Source of the DNA: Methylophaga thiooxydans DMS010
GTDB lineage: Bacteria; Pseudomonadota; Gammaproteobacteria; Nitrosococcales; Methylophagaceae
Assembly (NCBI RefSeq): GCF_000156355.1
Contig: NZ_GG657897.1
Span: 102,659 to 166,658 of the forward strand
Length of the DNA: 64,000 nt
Direction: 5' to 3'
Part shown: positions 1 through 11,310 of the stretch, piece after piece
How positions within the stretch are numbered: position 1 is the stretch's first letter
Layout of the letters: every line of letters begins with the position of its first letter
Made by a program: the position numbers and the translations under genes
The notes under the pieces: generated by a model
The model's input: only the letters and a program-made list of their open reading frames with translations
Databases searched by the model: none
Told to the model about the DNA's origin: nothing

Positions 1-1
1 T

Positions 2-2180
<2,179 letters not shown>

Positions 2181-2241
2181 GTCATTCCCCACAGAAAAAA
2201 TCAGTTATCGCTATTGGTCCGCTTATCTCGGTTAGTACAGA

Positions 2242-3537
2242 CTAATTTTTTACAGCTTGCTCACGAGCCACCGCACGATAGGCAATATCAGTTCGGAAAT
2301 AGGCATCGTTCCAGCTAATTTTTGCTAACGACTGGTAAGCACTTGCCTGTGCTTCGGCAACTGTGTGTCCCAATGCTGTGACACATAAAACGCGTCCGCC
2401 AGCTGTGACTACATTGCCATCTTGTGATGCTGTGCCGGCATGGAAAACTTTATTGCCGTTGGACTCAGCATTTTCGATACCACTGATAACATCACCTTTA
2501 CGGTAGCTTTCCGGATAGCCACCGGCTGCCATGACAACACCAATTGCCGCTCGTGAATCCCAGTTAGCATCCACTTCATTCAAACGTTTATCTAATGCCG
2601 CTTCACACAGTTCGACCAAGTCTGACTGCAAACGCATCAAAATAGGCTGAGTTTCCGGATCACCGAAACGACAATTATATTCCACAACCTTAGGCGCACC
2701 GGTGTCATCAATCATCACGCCGGCATATAAAAACCCTGTGTAAGGGCGACCATCTGCGGCCATGCCTTTCACTGTTGGCTCAATCACTTGTTGCATGATC
2801 CGTTGATAGACGCTGTCCGTCACAACGGGTGCTGGCGAGTAAGCGCCCATTCCGCCAGTATTTGGGCCTTTATCACCGTTATCACGCGCTTTATGATCCT
2901 GTGATGTTGCCAATGGCAAAATATTTTCACCATCGACCATCACGATAAAGCTAGCTTCTTCACCGACCATAAACTCTTCGATAACGACGCGGCTACCCGC
3001 CTCACCAAAGGCATTGCCCGACAACATATCTTCGACTGCGGCAATCGCCTGTTGCTCGGTTTCCGCAACAATAACGCCTTTGCCTGCAGCCAGACCATCG
3101 GCTTTCACCACAATCGGCGCACCCTGCTGTTTGATGTAAGCAGTGGCCGGTGCAACCTCGGTAAAGACTTGATAATCAGCAGTTGGAATTTTATGACGTG
3201 CTAAAAAGTCCTTGGTAAAACTTTTTGAAGCTTCCAGTTCGGCAGCCGCCTGACTCGGCCCAAAGCATCGTAAACCCGCAGCTTCAAAGGCATCAACCAC
3301 ACCCATCACTAATGGCACTTCAGGGCCGACTACCGTTAGCGCAATGTCATTATCTTTAGCAAAGCTCACCAGCCCTTCAATATCTTCCACTTGGATATTG
3401 ACGTTGCTGATACCGGTTTCATTTTCTGTGCCGGGGTTACCGGGCGCAACAAAAACCGCTGTGCTTTTGGGTGATTGAGCGAGCTTCCAGGCCAGCGCAT
3501 GTTCGCGCCCACCGCCACCGATAACAAGTACTTTCAT
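2242..3537 (-). CDS. purD: Phosphoribosylamine-glycine ligase (GAR synthetase)
   Basis: Second step of de novo purine synthesis: ATP-dependent joining of glycine to phosphoribosylamine. The 431-residue protein begins with the Rossmann-like KVLVIGGGGREHALAWKL, then VAPGNPGT. It carries ATP-grasp features (VVKADGLAAGKGV, VIEEFMVGEEAS, NTGGMGAYSPAPV) and the C-terminal EYNCRFGDPETQ signature. Full length, with no sign of damage. In many relatives purD sits next to purH; here it stands alone, divergent from the downstream LOG gene across about 170 bases. Confidence 0.98.
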   Translation of the reverse strand: MKVLVIGGGGREHALAWKLAQSPKSTAVFVAPGNPGTENETGISNVNIQVEDIEGLVSFAKDNDIALTVVGPEVPLVMGVVDAFEAAGLRCFGPSQAAAELEASKSFTKDFLARHKIPTADYQVFTEVAPATAYIKQQGAPIVVKADGLAAGKGVIVAETEQQAIAAVEDMLSGNAFGEAGSRVVIEEFMVGEEASFIVMVDGENILPLATSQDHKARDNGDKGPNTGGMGAYSPAPVVTDSVYQRIMQQVIEPTVKGMAADGRPYTGFLYAGVMIDDTGAPKVVEYNCRFGDPETQPILMRLQSDLVELCEAALDKRLNEVDANWDSRAAIGVVMAAGGYPESYRKGDVISGIENAESNGNKVFHAGTASQDGNVVTAGGRVLCVTALGHTVAEAQASAYQSLAKISWNDAYFRTDIAYRAVAREQAVKN

Positions 3538-3709
3538 AATATTTCGCCGAGTATGCTAAAAAGCCGATTATCATACCGTAGATGACCTAATTTCTAAACA
3601 ACATCTGAGCTGAGCTGCGAAGTTAAAATCGTCTTTGATCAGGCAATTGCAAAGCATTGAGGTTTTATTTATCTTGGACTAAAGCAATCAGAAAAGGCTG
3701 TGTCATCAC

Positions 3710-4381
3710 ATGGAAGATCTGAAAACATCGGAAGCCTGGCGCGTATTTCGTATTCAGGGTGAACTCATTGATGGCATTGAAACCCTCAATGAATTGGGGC
3801 CTGCTGTTTCCATTTTCGGTAGTGCCCGGTTGATGGCTGACTCTCCCTACTACACAGCAGCTAAAGAAGTTGCTCGGTCACTTTCACAAGCAGGCTTTGC
3901 CGTCATAACCGGTGGTGGTCAAGGCATTATGGGCGCTGCGAATGAAGGTGCATTCAAACAAGGCTCCGTCTCCGTTGGCCTTAATATTGAGCTTCCTCAC
4001 GAACAAGTCGCTAATCCCAATCAGGACTTGCACTTAAGTTTTCGCTACTTTTTTGTGCGCAAGCTGATGTTCGTTAAATACTCAACGGGTTTTATCGTGT
4101 TTCCCGGCGGTTTTGGCACGTTGAATGAGTTTTTTGAAGCCCTGACCTTAATACAAACGCAGAAAATTCGTCAGTTTCCGGTCATCCTCTATGGCTCAAA
4201 GTTCTGGCAGGGAATGATGGAATGGCTCAAGCAAGAAGTCACCAGCCTGGGCTGCATTGATGCAGGCGATATGTTTTTATTTCGTATTGTTGATCGTCCT
4301 GAAGACGTTTTACCATTAATTCAACATCATGTAGACAGCGTGTCGCAATCGACGGTTGATGATCAGCGTTCAAAGACTTGA
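3710..4381 (+). CDS. LOG-family protein (lysine-decarboxylase-like Rossmann fold)
   Basis: TIGR00730-type protein of 223 residues. The family includes cytokinin riboside 5'-monophosphate phosphoribohydrolases (LOG), which release free base from nucleoside monophosphates; many bacterial members have poorly defined roles in nucleotide turnover. The sequence shows SIFGSARLM, the glycine-rich ITGGGQGIMGAANEGA, and the diagnostic PGGFGTLNEFFEAL (PGGxGTxxE, phosphate binding and catalysis). Probable cytoplasmic enzyme in its own transcription unit. The exact substrate cannot be told from sequence, and the historical lysine decarboxylase label should not be used. Confidence 0.9.
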   Translation: MEDLKTSEAWRVFRIQGELIDGIETLNELGPAVSIFGSARLMADSPYYTAAKEVARSLSQAGFAVITGGGQGIMGAANEGAFKQGSVSVGLNIELPHEQVANPNQDLHLSFRYFFVRKLMFVKYSTGFIVFPGGFGTLNEFFEALTLIQTQKIRQFPVILYGSKFWQGMMEWLKQEVTSLGCIDAGDMFLFRIVDRPEDVLPLIQHHVDSVSQSTVDDQRSKT

Positions 4382-4391
4382 ACCAAATCAA

Positions 4392-4616
4392 TTAAATCGA
4401 GATGAAGCAAAAGCCTTACATTGATGGCCGGGTTTAGCCAACTATTTCCACGTTATTTCCCCCTTCTTAGAACAGTTTGCCCAAGATGGCTTGTTGCAGT
4501 ATAACTAGGTTTATATTGAGTTTTTGCCCGCCGGGCGTTTGCTGCTCCAAACTATCTGTATAGCATTTGATAAATACAGCCAGTCTGCCCGGGAGCGTTT
4601 TTCCAAGGTCATATAG
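4392..4616 (+). pseudogene. hemN: hemN relic (C-terminal tail of oxygen-independent coproporphyrinogen III oxidase)
   Basis: A single frame ending at the TAG at 4614-4616 encodes recognisable HemN C-terminal blocks but contains in-frame stops at 4422 and 4506. Readable pieces include FLEQFAQDGLL, then AGRLLLQTICIAFDKY and the end ERFSKVI. These parallel the HemN tail, in which a DGLV segment, a GRLL.RNICM.FD.Y block and a terminal FS.VI occur in the same order (recalled from family knowledge, not aligned). The radical-SAM core is absent, so the rest of the gene has been deleted. The intact hemF nearby presumably supplies the activity. Confidence 0.82.
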
Positions 4617-4621
4617 CTAGC

Positions 4622-6355
4622 ATGCTGGAGAAAATCAGACAGTATTTTATTTTTGGTGACTCAGCAGCAAAACTATACGGTCTGGCTATTCTCACAGGCC
4701 TGCTAGCTAGCCTGATCATTATCGCCTTTCGGCTATTTATTGATTATGGCCAAATCCTGCTTTTTCCCAGCGGCGTTGTCGAAGACTTTGAAAACCTGCC
4801 TTGGCACTGGATCGTTGGTCTTCCTATTCTGGGTGGCTTACTGATTGGTTTGTTACTTACCGGTCTCAAACCAGAACAACGTAACACCGGAGTAGTCCAT
4901 GTCATCGAACGTCTCACCTCACATGAAGGCCGTTTGCCATGGCAGAATGCGGTTCGACAATTTATTGGTGCCAGTATTGCGTTGATGACCGGCCACTCTG
5001 TGGGTCGTGAAGGCCCTAGTGTCCACCTCGGCGCAGCCAGTGGTAGCCAACTCGCCAGTTTTCTCGACCTTCCTAATAACAGCGTCCGCATTTTAGTGGC
5101 TTGTGGCAGTGCTGCAGCCATTGCCGCTTCATTTAACACTCCTATCGCCGGCGTTATTTTTGCGATGGAAGTGATCATGATGGAATATCACATCGCCAGT
5201 TTTCTTCCCATCATCCTCGCGTCAGTCACCGGCACGGTGATAAGCCGAGTAACGTTTGGTGAAACAGCCGTTTTCGCCAATCTCTCAGCGGATATGCAGT
5301 CACTGTGGGAAATTCCATATATCGTTCTGATGGGTGTTGTTATTGGTGGCCTTGCCACTTTATTTATTCGCAGCCTCGACTTTTTTTCACAACTATTCAA
5401 ACAACGCCCTTTCTGGCTTCGTACAACCTTTGCAGGCGTACTGGTTGGCTTAGCGGGTTTGTTTATGCCCGATGTTATGGGCATGAGCTATAACGCCATC
5501 AGCGGCATTTCGATGAATCAAATTGCACTCAGTGCACTGCTGATTTTGATGCTCTTAAAACTCTTTTTATCGACCGCCTGTGTTGGGCTTGGCATTCCGG
5601 GTGGTTTAATCGGCCCAACACTCGTCGTTGGCGCCAGTGCAGGAGCCGCACTGGGTGTCATTGGCGCCTTTTTCTTTCCAGATTTATCCTCATCAATGAC
5701 CTTTTATGCTGTTATCGGCATGTGCGCGATGATGGGGGCGACCTTAAAAGCGCCTTTAGCCGCACTGATGGCAATGCTTGAACTCACCGGCAACCCCAAT
5801 ATTATTCTGCCCGGAATGCTCGCTATCGTATTCTCCAGTCTGGTTAACCATGACTACTTCAAACAAGACGCACTCTTTCTCAAACTCCTGCGAACCCGAG
5901 GCCTAGACTTTCGTAATGACCCCGTCACTCAAACCTTGCGCAGAATTAGTGTCGCCAATGCCATGCAACGTAACTTCATCATTATGTCGCGCCATGTCAG
6001 CACGCAGGCAGCGGTACACGCTTTAGACTCGAACCCTGACTGGGTATTAATCAAAGAAGATAGAGAGCCGGTCGCCCTGATGCCCGCCGGGGATTTAGCG
6101 CGCGCAGTCAGTACAGAAGAACAAGAAGAAATGGATTTGATGCAAATTCCGGCTAACCGCCGTAATGTCCATAAAATCTCATTACACACCAGCTTGCACG
6201 AAGCCGTCCAATCGCTGGAAAGCCACCATGTAGAGGCTTTATACGTAACCCGCATGACCGCGCCAATGATTGAAAGAACCTATGGAATTTTGACGCGAGA
6301 AACCATTGAATCACACTATCAACTGCCTTATGCCGTCACGGCGAAACATCAATAG
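4622..6355 (+). CDS. ClC-family chloride channel/antiporter with C-terminal CBS domains
   Basis: Inner-membrane ClC protein of 577 residues. Selectivity and gating motifs are visible: GHSVGREGPSVHLGAA, whose Glu corresponds to the gating glutamate, a second ClC block GLGIPGGLIGPTLVVGA, and many hydrophobic helices between residues 15 and 415. The C-terminal 140 residues (from about SVANAMQRNFIIM) form a CBS-pair-like region, usually a nucleotide-binding regulatory module. Likely a Cl-/H+ exchanger or channel in ion homeostasis or acid response; which of the two cannot be decided here. It begins 5 bases after the hemN relic ends and is followed by the tRNA-Leu promoter. Confidence 0.93.
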   Translation: MLEKIRQYFIFGDSAAKLYGLAILTGLLASLIIIAFRLFIDYGQILLFPSGVVEDFENLPWHWIVGLPILGGLLIGLLLTGLKPEQRNTGVVHVIERLTSHEGRLPWQNAVRQFIGASIALMTGHSVGREGPSVHLGAASGSQLASFLDLPNNSVRILVACGSAAAIAASFNTPIAGVIFAMEVIMMEYHIASFLPIILASVTGTVISRVTFGETAVFANLSADMQSLWEIPYIVLMGVVIGGLATLFIRSLDFFSQLFKQRPFWLRTTFAGVLVGLAGLFMPDVMGMSYNAISGISMNQIALSALLILMLLKLFLSTACVGLGIPGGLIGPTLVVGASAGAALGVIGAFFFPDLSSSMTFYAVIGMCAMMGATLKAPLAALMAMLELTGNPNIILPGMLAIVFSSLVNHDYFKQDALFLKLLRTRGLDFRNDPVTQTLRRISVANAMQRNFIIMSRHVSTQAAVHALDSNPDWVLIKEDREPVALMPAGDLARAVSTEEQEEMDLMQIPANRRNVHKISLHTSLHEAVQSLESHHVEALYVTRMTAPMIERTYGILTRETIESHYQLPYAVTAKHQ

Positions 6356-6384
6356 CTGACCAATCGGAAAATCTCAGTTATAAT
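6356..6384 (+). promoter_or_regulatory. Sigma70-type promoter of tRNA-Leu
   Basis: A perfect -10 hexamer TATAAT (6379-6384) lies 17 bases downstream of a CTGACC -35-like hexamer (6356-6361). The -10 ends 14 bases before the mature tRNA 5' end, and a GC-rich GCCCCGC discriminator follows, as is common for stable RNA promoters. Confidence 0.75.
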
Positions 6385-6398
6385 GCCCCGCTTGTGTT

Positions 6399-6485
6399 GC
6401 CCAGGTGGTGAAATTGGTAGACACAAGGGACTTAAAATCCCTCGACTTTGCGGTCGTGCCGGTTCGATTCCGGCCCTGGGCACCA
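6399..6485 (+). tRNA. tRNA-Leu (anticodon UAA)
   Basis: Class II tRNA with a long variable arm. The 5' acceptor GCCCAGG pairs with CCTGGGC at 6475-6481, followed by discriminator A and an encoded CCA. The D-arm region reads TGGTGAAATTGGTAGACA. The anticodon loop in GGACTTAAAATCC has anticodon TAA, and the T-arm reads GGTTCGATTCC. It decodes UUA, and UUG by wobble. It has its own promoter and a strong terminator and so looks like a single-gene unit. Confidence 0.97.
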
Positions 6486-6494
6486 ACAAATACG

Positions 6495-6530
6495 AAAGCC
6501 CCAATACATTCAGTGTGTTGGGGCTTTTTT
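6495..6530 (+). terminator. Rho-independent terminator after tRNA-Leu
   Basis: Ten-base stem AAAGCCCCAA / TTGGGGCTTT (6495-6504 with 6518-6527) followed by a T run, 10 bases after the tRNA CCA end. Confidence 0.93.
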
Positions 6531-6634
6531 GTTGCTGTGTCCTCACCAACAAAAGCCTGATTGAATGAAATGTATTTACATTTCATGTCCGCCAAGACTA
6601 TATTCCGATTTTCCCTCCGTCTTAGGCGCCGATC

Positions 6635-6901
6635 GTGCTCACTCCCGAAGAAAAAATAAAATTGAGAGAAGCGGCTTATCGCATTTCAAGTTTAGAAAAC
6701 TTGGAAGCTCAAAGTTGGGATGATGCCTGGGATGGAAAATATCCTGAAGAACCGGGTGAAAGCCAGCTAGAAGAACAGTATCGACTTTTAGAAAAGATGG
6801 CATTAGATATAAAAGCAGGAGGTGATGGATATGAGAACTACGACCTTAAAGAATACATCAGGATGATGTGGCTGGATGATATTTTTATAGATAATGCATA
6901 G
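6635..6901 (+). CDS. Small acidic hypothetical protein
   Basis: 88 codons from a GTG start; no family recognised. The product is soluble, acidic and predicted mostly helical, with no signal peptide or membrane segment. Composition looks protein-like (ELREAAYRISSLENLEAQ-type amphipathic helix, many Glu/Asp). No strong ribosome binding site precedes the GTG, so start and existence are less certain than for neighbouring genes. It lies between the tRNA-Leu terminator and a stretch of decayed DNA, so it may itself be a remnant. Confidence 0.5.
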   Translation: MLTPEEKIKLREAAYRISSLENLEAQSWDDAWDGKYPEEPGESQLEEQYRLLEKMALDIKAGGDGYENYDLKEYIRMMWLDDIFIDNA

Positions 6902-6971
6902 AGATTGCCCGGAACTCTCCGCTCAATTCGGTGGTAACCCAAAAGACAGCTATTTGTCGTTGCTTTTTTTG

Positions 6972-7151
6972 CTAATCTACTTTCTCAACATTCCAGATAT
7001 TAATCGCCCGAATTTTATTAGGCATTTCAATCGTTGGAAGCGTCTCTTTATTAATCACCTGCTCCTTATTTATCAACTTATTCAAATACAAGATATAAGC
7101 GGTAAGGTGATAAACCTCGACATCGCTTAAAGACTTGGGAGCGTAATGCGG
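6972..7151 (-). pseudogene. Relic of a c-type cytochrome C-terminus (sulfite dehydrogenase/SoxD-like)
   Basis: The minus strand reads about 59 codons ending in a TAG at 6972-6974, with blocks PHYAPKSLSDVEVYHLTAYI, then LYLNKLI and ETLPTIEMPNK. This resembles the C-terminal third of class I cytochrome c subunits such as SoxD or sulfite dehydrogenase subunits, where an APxSL.DDEVYALTAY helix is followed by the haem-ligand Met in a TLP..xMPNR segment (family knowledge). A stop codon lies immediately upstream (7152-7154) and no CxxCH motif is found, so only the tail survives. Likely debris of a deleted periplasmic electron-transfer gene. Confidence 0.7.
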
Positions 7152-7427
7152 CTATTAATTCATAAAACGGTCACCTTAAATGCGATTAAACCCGCACAGA
7201 CTCAAGCGAGCTTATTTATCAGCGTTGAAGGGGATGAAATTTATTTGCAGGGGTCGAGATGAAGAATCAGGTTTGGTATTTGAGGCCGCAGCAGGACAGG
7301 TAGTGCAGATGAATCTTTATCAAAAGGCGGTATGGGTTATCAGAACTTAACCATGAAGCATTCAAAGCATCAATACAACAGCGTGTTGTGGCGTTTTTGG
7401 TGTCATCAATAAGGCCTCTCGATCCTT
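7152..7427. other. Gene-poor stretch with possible decayed coding sequence
   Basis: No intact gene of convincing composition. On the plus strand a short frame from the ATG at 7146 runs into a stop at about 7260. A second frame continues with protein-like words such as DEESGLVFEAAAGQVVQM before stopping, consistent with a frameshifted remnant. I do not recognise the family. The stretch lies between the cytochrome relic and the 3' end of tesA. Confidence 0.35.
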
Positions 7428-8051
7428 TTATTCAGAATCACTGAGTAATGGCTGTAAATGAGGGAAAATAGTTTCTAATACGATCGGCTGGCCCGCTTTA
7501 TTAGGGTGCAGCCCATCTGCCTGCATCAGTTCTTTATTGAGTGCAACGCCTTGTAACATAAAAGGTACATAGGCTAACTGGTAGTCGGCTGCGATGTTTT
7601 TATACAGATTAAAAAACATCTCGGTATAACGTTTGCCGAAGTTTTGAGGAATTTGGTTACCAATGAGTAAAACTTGGGCATTGGATTGATGTGCTTGTTC
7701 AATCATGGTTTCCAAGTTCTGACTAGTCTGAGTCAGCGGATAACCTCGCAACGCATCATTCGCACCCAGTTCAAGAATTACCCAACGGGGTTGATGTTCT
7801 GATAAAAGCTTGTCAAAGCGGGCAAGACCACCTTGTGTGGTTTCGCCGCTAACACTGGCATTAACGACTTTTATCGCGGGGTGCGTCTCAGAAAGTTGGT
7901 TTTGCAGTAAACTTACCCAGCCTACTTCTGGTCGCATGTTGTGGGCAGCACTGAGACTGTCCCCCATGACCAGCAAGGTCGAGGCAGATGCCAGCTTGCT
8001 CAATAGCAGTGTGGCAAGCAATACAAACCAGACGTGTCGTTTAAAAAACAT
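7428..8051 (-). CDS. tesA: Periplasmic lysophospholipase/arylesterase (TesA-type SGNH hydrolase)
   Basis: GDSL/SGNH-family esterase, the multifunctional thioesterase I / lysophospholipase L1 / arylesterase type. From the chosen ATG at 8051 the protein has 207 residues with a signal peptide ending near KLASAS. Catalytic blocks are all present: Block I VMGDSLSAAHN (nucleophile Ser), a Gly in SVSGETTQGG, LELGANDALRG (Asn), and DGLHPNKAG (Asp/His). A longer frame begins at 8120 but would overlap divergent ybbA, and the inner start gives a clean signal peptide. The tesA-ybbA-ybbP arrangement is conserved in E. coli and relatives. Confidence 0.95.
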   Translation of the reverse strand: MFFKRHVWFVLLATLLLSKLASASTLLVMGDSLSAAHNMRPEVGWVSLLQNQLSETHPAIKVVNASVSGETTQGGLARFDKLLSEHQPRWVILELGANDALRGYPLTQTSQNLETMIEQAHQSNAQVLLIGNQIPQNFGKRYTEMFFNLYKNIAADYQLAYVPFMLQGVALNKELMQADGLHPNKAGQPIVLETIFPHLQPLLSDSE

Positions 8052-8078
8052 AATAACCTTATTCAAAAGTGAACCCAG

Positions 8079-8756
8079 ATGGCAGTTAAGACAGCAATAA
8101 AAGTAAAAAATTTGACTCATACCGTCACTGCCAACACCGGCGACTTAACGATTCTGAAAAAAATCAATATGGAAATCAAGGAAGGCGAGTCGGTCGCCAT
8201 CATCGGCGCTTCCGGCTCTGGCAAGTCTACATTACTCGGTTTGTTGGCCGGTCTTGATATTAACACCGCTGGCGACATTTACCTTTACGACCATGCCTTT
8301 TCCGAGATGGATGAAGAGCAACGGGCCATACTCCGCGGCCAATATGTCGGCTTTATTTTCCAATCTTTCCATCTGCTACCCAGCCTGCAAGCGGTCGAGA
8401 ACGTGATGCTGCCAGCCGAGTTAAAAGGGGATAAAGATGCCCGCCAGAAAGCCGAAGCCTTATTGAGCAAAGTGGGTCTGTCTGAGCGATTAACGCATTA
8501 CCCCAACCAGTTATCCGGTGGTGAGCAGCAGCGCGTTGCGATTGCCCGGGCGTTTGCCTCCAGTCCTAAAATCCTGTTTGCTGACGAGCCGACCGGTAAC
8601 CTTGACGAAGGCAACGGTAAAATCATTATCGACCAGTTATTTGATCTCAACCACACTCACGGAACAACGCTGGTGATGGTCACGCATGACAATGAACTAG
8701 CCCAAAAATGTGACCGTCAACTTGTTATGTCTGCCGGTCAACTGGTGGAAAACTAA
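8079..8756 (+). CDS. ybbA: ABC transporter ATP-binding protein YbbA (LolD-like)
   Basis: ATPase subunit of a MacB/LolCDE-type mechanotransmission ABC system. 225 residues with Walker [11 protein letters not shown]-loop [10 protein letters not shown], signature [14 protein letters not shown], Walker [13 protein letters not shown] and the switch His in VMVTHD. Cytoplasmic; it would pair with YbbP, whose gene begins 2 bases downstream. The link with divergent tesA supports the YbbA assignment over LolD. The physiological substrate of YbbAP is uncertain; a role in hydrophobic compound or lysophospholipid handling is an inference from the tesA linkage. Confidence 0.94.
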   Translation: MAVKTAIKVKNLTHTVTANTGDLTILKKINMEIKEGESVAIIGASGSGKSTLLGLLAGLDINTAGDIYLYDHAFSEMDEEQRAILRGQYVGFIFQSFHLLPSLQAVENVMLPAELKGDKDARQKAEALLSKVGLSERLTHYPNQLSGGEQQRVAIARAFASSPKILFADEPTGNLDEGNGKIIIDQLFDLNHTHGTTLVMVTHDNELAQKCDRQLVMSAGQLVEN

Positions 8757-8758
8757 TC

Positions 8759-11218
8759 ATGCGCTTTGCATTACGATTACTGCTCAGAGACCTGCGTAGT
8801 GGCGACATTCTCACGCTGATCATTGCCTTGATTATTTCAGTGAGTACCGTCACAGCCATCAGTTTATTTATCGACCGGCTACAACTTTCTTTCGAAAAGG
8901 AATCAGCCAGTCTGATGGCGGCTGATCGCATGATCCGTAGCGATGATGAGATTCCGCAGCACTGGCAGCAAAAAGCGCGAGAGCTCTCCCTGCAGCACGC
9001 TGAAAACATCGCTTTCAGAACCATGGTTTTTGCCGGTGAGGCGTTACAGCTAGGTCAATTAAGCGCCGTCACTGACAGTTATCCCTTACGCGGCTCATTT
9101 CTTGTCGATACCACGCTGTTTGGTGCGGGAAAAACCACCGTTAGTCCGCCACAACAAGGTCAGATATGGGTATCATCACGACTGGCCAGCTTACTGAATA
9201 TCAGTATCGGTGAGCAGGTAGATGTCGGAGAGACTAAGCTGACCGTTTCTGGCTTTCTGGTTAGAGACCCGGGTTCCACTAGCTCAGCTTTTGCGGTATC
9301 CCCCCGGGCGGTAATGAATCTGGCTGACTTGGCGGCAACCGGCGTCATTATTCCTGGTAGTCGTGTTCGCTACAGTCTGCTATTAGCTGGCAGCAATGAG
9401 GCCTTAGATGCTTATCAAAACTGGGTTACCCCACAGCTCAATGACGGCCAGCGTTGGCGAACACCTGTACAAAAAGGTGAGCGCATTGGCGATACCATCC
9501 ACAAAGCACAATCGTTTCTATTACTAGCCGGCACACTGGCCGTTATTCTGTCCGGTATTGCTATCGCGCTGGCTTCTTCTCGTTTTGTAAAACGCCACTT
9601 AATGCAGGTCGCCGTATTAAAAACCTTAGGGGCAACTCCGGGCGGTTTAGTTAAACTCTTTTCCATTCAGTTCTTGGTGTTATTTGTGTTTGGCATCGTT
9701 TTCGGTCTGGCTATGGGCTGGCTGATTCAGGGACTGATTTCATCGTTATTGTCTGACTTGATGTCGACAGCATTGCCCGAACCTTCTATCAACCGCTTAT
9801 GGCTCGGTGTGGCCACGGGCTTTGTGTCGATGCTGGCGTTTTGTCTGCCGATGATGCAGCGCCTTATCAAAATCTCACCGATGTCGGTCTTACAACCCGC
9901 GCTCAAGCTGGAACAGAACACTCTGTTGATCTACAGCTTGGGCTTTATCGGCATGTATGCGCTGATGTGCCTCTATACAGAAGGTTTCTTGCTGCCCAGC
10001 ATTATGACTCTGGCCATTGTCGGGATTGGTTTGACTGTTTCTTTAGTGGGCTTTGGTGTATTCAGGCTTGGACGCTCATTAACATCCGGTGCTACCAGTG
10101 GTTGGCAAATTGGGCTCGCTTCCCTGTACCGGCGGCTAGTGCCTAACCTGTTTCAACTACTGGTCTTTACACTCATTATCATGCTGGGTTTGATTCTGGT
10201 GGGGGTGAAAACCAGTCTGATATCCGATTGGCAGCAGCAATTACCTGCAAATGCACCCAATCATTATTTATTTAATGTTCAAACGCATCAGATTGAAGCC
10301 ATTAATCAACTCAGCAATGAACTGAAAGTGCCTAGATCAGACTGGTACCCGATGATACGGGGACGTGTGGTTGCCGTGAATGATACCCCGATCCAAACGC
10401 TTTATCCTGAAGGTCAAGGAGAGCCGGAGCTGTATGAGCGCGAACTGAATCTGACCTGGTCGGATAGCCTCAGCAGAGGCAATAAACTGGTATCGGGGGA
10501 CTTTACTGCTAACGGCCTGTCAATTGAACAAACGGTAGCGGAGGAAGCTGGGCTCAATTTGGGTGATGAATTAGCAATCAATATCGGCGGCAACCCGGTG
10601 ACCTTACCCATCACCTCAATTCGTTTAGTCGATTGGGGTTCAATGCAGCCCAATTTTTACTTGATTTTGCCCAAAGCCACACTACAAGACTACACGGCCA
10701 ATTTTGTCAGTAGTGTGTTTGTCAGTGATGCTGATGCTCAGGCTTTTTATCAAAAAATGGCGCAGTTCCCTACCGTATCGATGCTCAATGTGGGTGAACT
10801 CTTAAAACAAATACAAACGGTCATCAGCCAATTATCGCAAGCCATTCAGCTTGTGCTGATCTGCATTCTGAGCGCCGGTGCTCTGGTATTACTGGCTAGT
10901 GTTCGCGCAACACTGGAAGAACGGCTGGAAGAAGGTGCGTTACTAAGGGTGTTAGGTGCAAGAAAGGCTTTGGTACAGCAATCGCTGTTTGTTGAGTTTG
11001 GCGCTTTAGGTCTATTTTCCGGATTGATTGCCGCTGCAGGCGCAGAAGCTTGTCTGTATGGATTGCAGGTGTTTGTATTTAATGCTCAAGCCAGCTGGCA
11101 CCCACTGCTGTGGGGACTAGGACCGTTGATTGGGATCGTTATTATTTGTGCGATTGGCATCAGTGCCAGCAGAACAGTATTGAAAGTACCGCCAATGCAT
11201 TTATTGCGTGAATTTTAG
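8759..11218 (+). CDS. ybbP: FtsX-like permease YbbP
   Basis: Inner-membrane permease of 819 residues with duplicated FtsX modules. Helix groups lie near residues 15-40, 245-400, 410-500 and 690-810, with large periplasmic regions between the first two groups and between about 500 and 690. The motif VKRHLMQVAVLKTLGATPGG and its second copy EERLEEGALLRVLGARKALV are the cytoplasmic coupling segments typical of FtsX repeats. Length agrees with E. coli YbbP (about 800). It begins 2 bases after ybbA and is co-transcribed with it. Confidence 0.94.
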   Translation: MRFALRLLLRDLRSGDILTLIIALIISVSTVTAISLFIDRLQLSFEKESASLMAADRMIRSDDEIPQHWQQKARELSLQHAENIAFRTMVFAGEALQLGQLSAVTDSYPLRGSFLVDTTLFGAGKTTVSPPQQGQIWVSSRLASLLNISIGEQVDVGETKLTVSGFLVRDPGSTSSAFAVSPRAVMNLADLAATGVIIPGSRVRYSLLLAGSNEALDAYQNWVTPQLNDGQRWRTPVQKGERIGDTIHKAQSFLLLAGTLAVILSGIAIALASSRFVKRHLMQVAVLKTLGATPGGLVKLFSIQFLVLFVFGIVFGLAMGWLIQGLISSLLSDLMSTALPEPSINRLWLGVATGFVSMLAFCLPMMQRLIKISPMSVLQPALKLEQNTLLIYSLGFIGMYALMCLYTEGFLLPSIMTLAIVGIGLTVSLVGFGVFRLGRSLTSGATSGWQIGLASLYRRLVPNLFQLLVFTLIIMLGLILVGVKTSLISDWQQQLPANAPNHYLFNVQTHQIEAINQLSNELKVPRSDWYPMIRGRVVAVNDTPIQTLYPEGQGEPELYERELNLTWSDSLSRGNKLVSGDFTANGLSIEQTVAEEAGLNLGDELAINIGGNPVTLPITSIRLVDWGSMQPNFYLILPKATLQDYTANFVSSVFVSDADAQAFYQKMAQFPTVSMLNVGELLKQIQTVISQLSQAIQLVLICILSAGALVLLASVRATLEERLEEGALLRVLGARKALVQQSLFVEFGALGLFSGLIAAAGAEACLYGLQVFVFNAQASWHPLLWGLGPLIGIVIICAIGISASRTVLKVPPMHLLREF

Positions 11219-11310
11219 AGGCAAGCAACTGACGATAACCCAAAACCTCCTGTACACAATCAACCATGGCGGGCGAGTCCCGTCAATTTTCGGAGATGTC
11301 AGCTCATTCA

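Noticed and set aside
6349-6595. Frames on both strands across tRNA-Leu (for example PRAGIEPARPQSRG)
   Set aside because: They are translations of the tRNA and its antisense, not genes.
6894-7130. Plus-strand frame of 78 codons
   Set aside because: It lies over the minus-strand cytochrome relic, which explains the sequence better.
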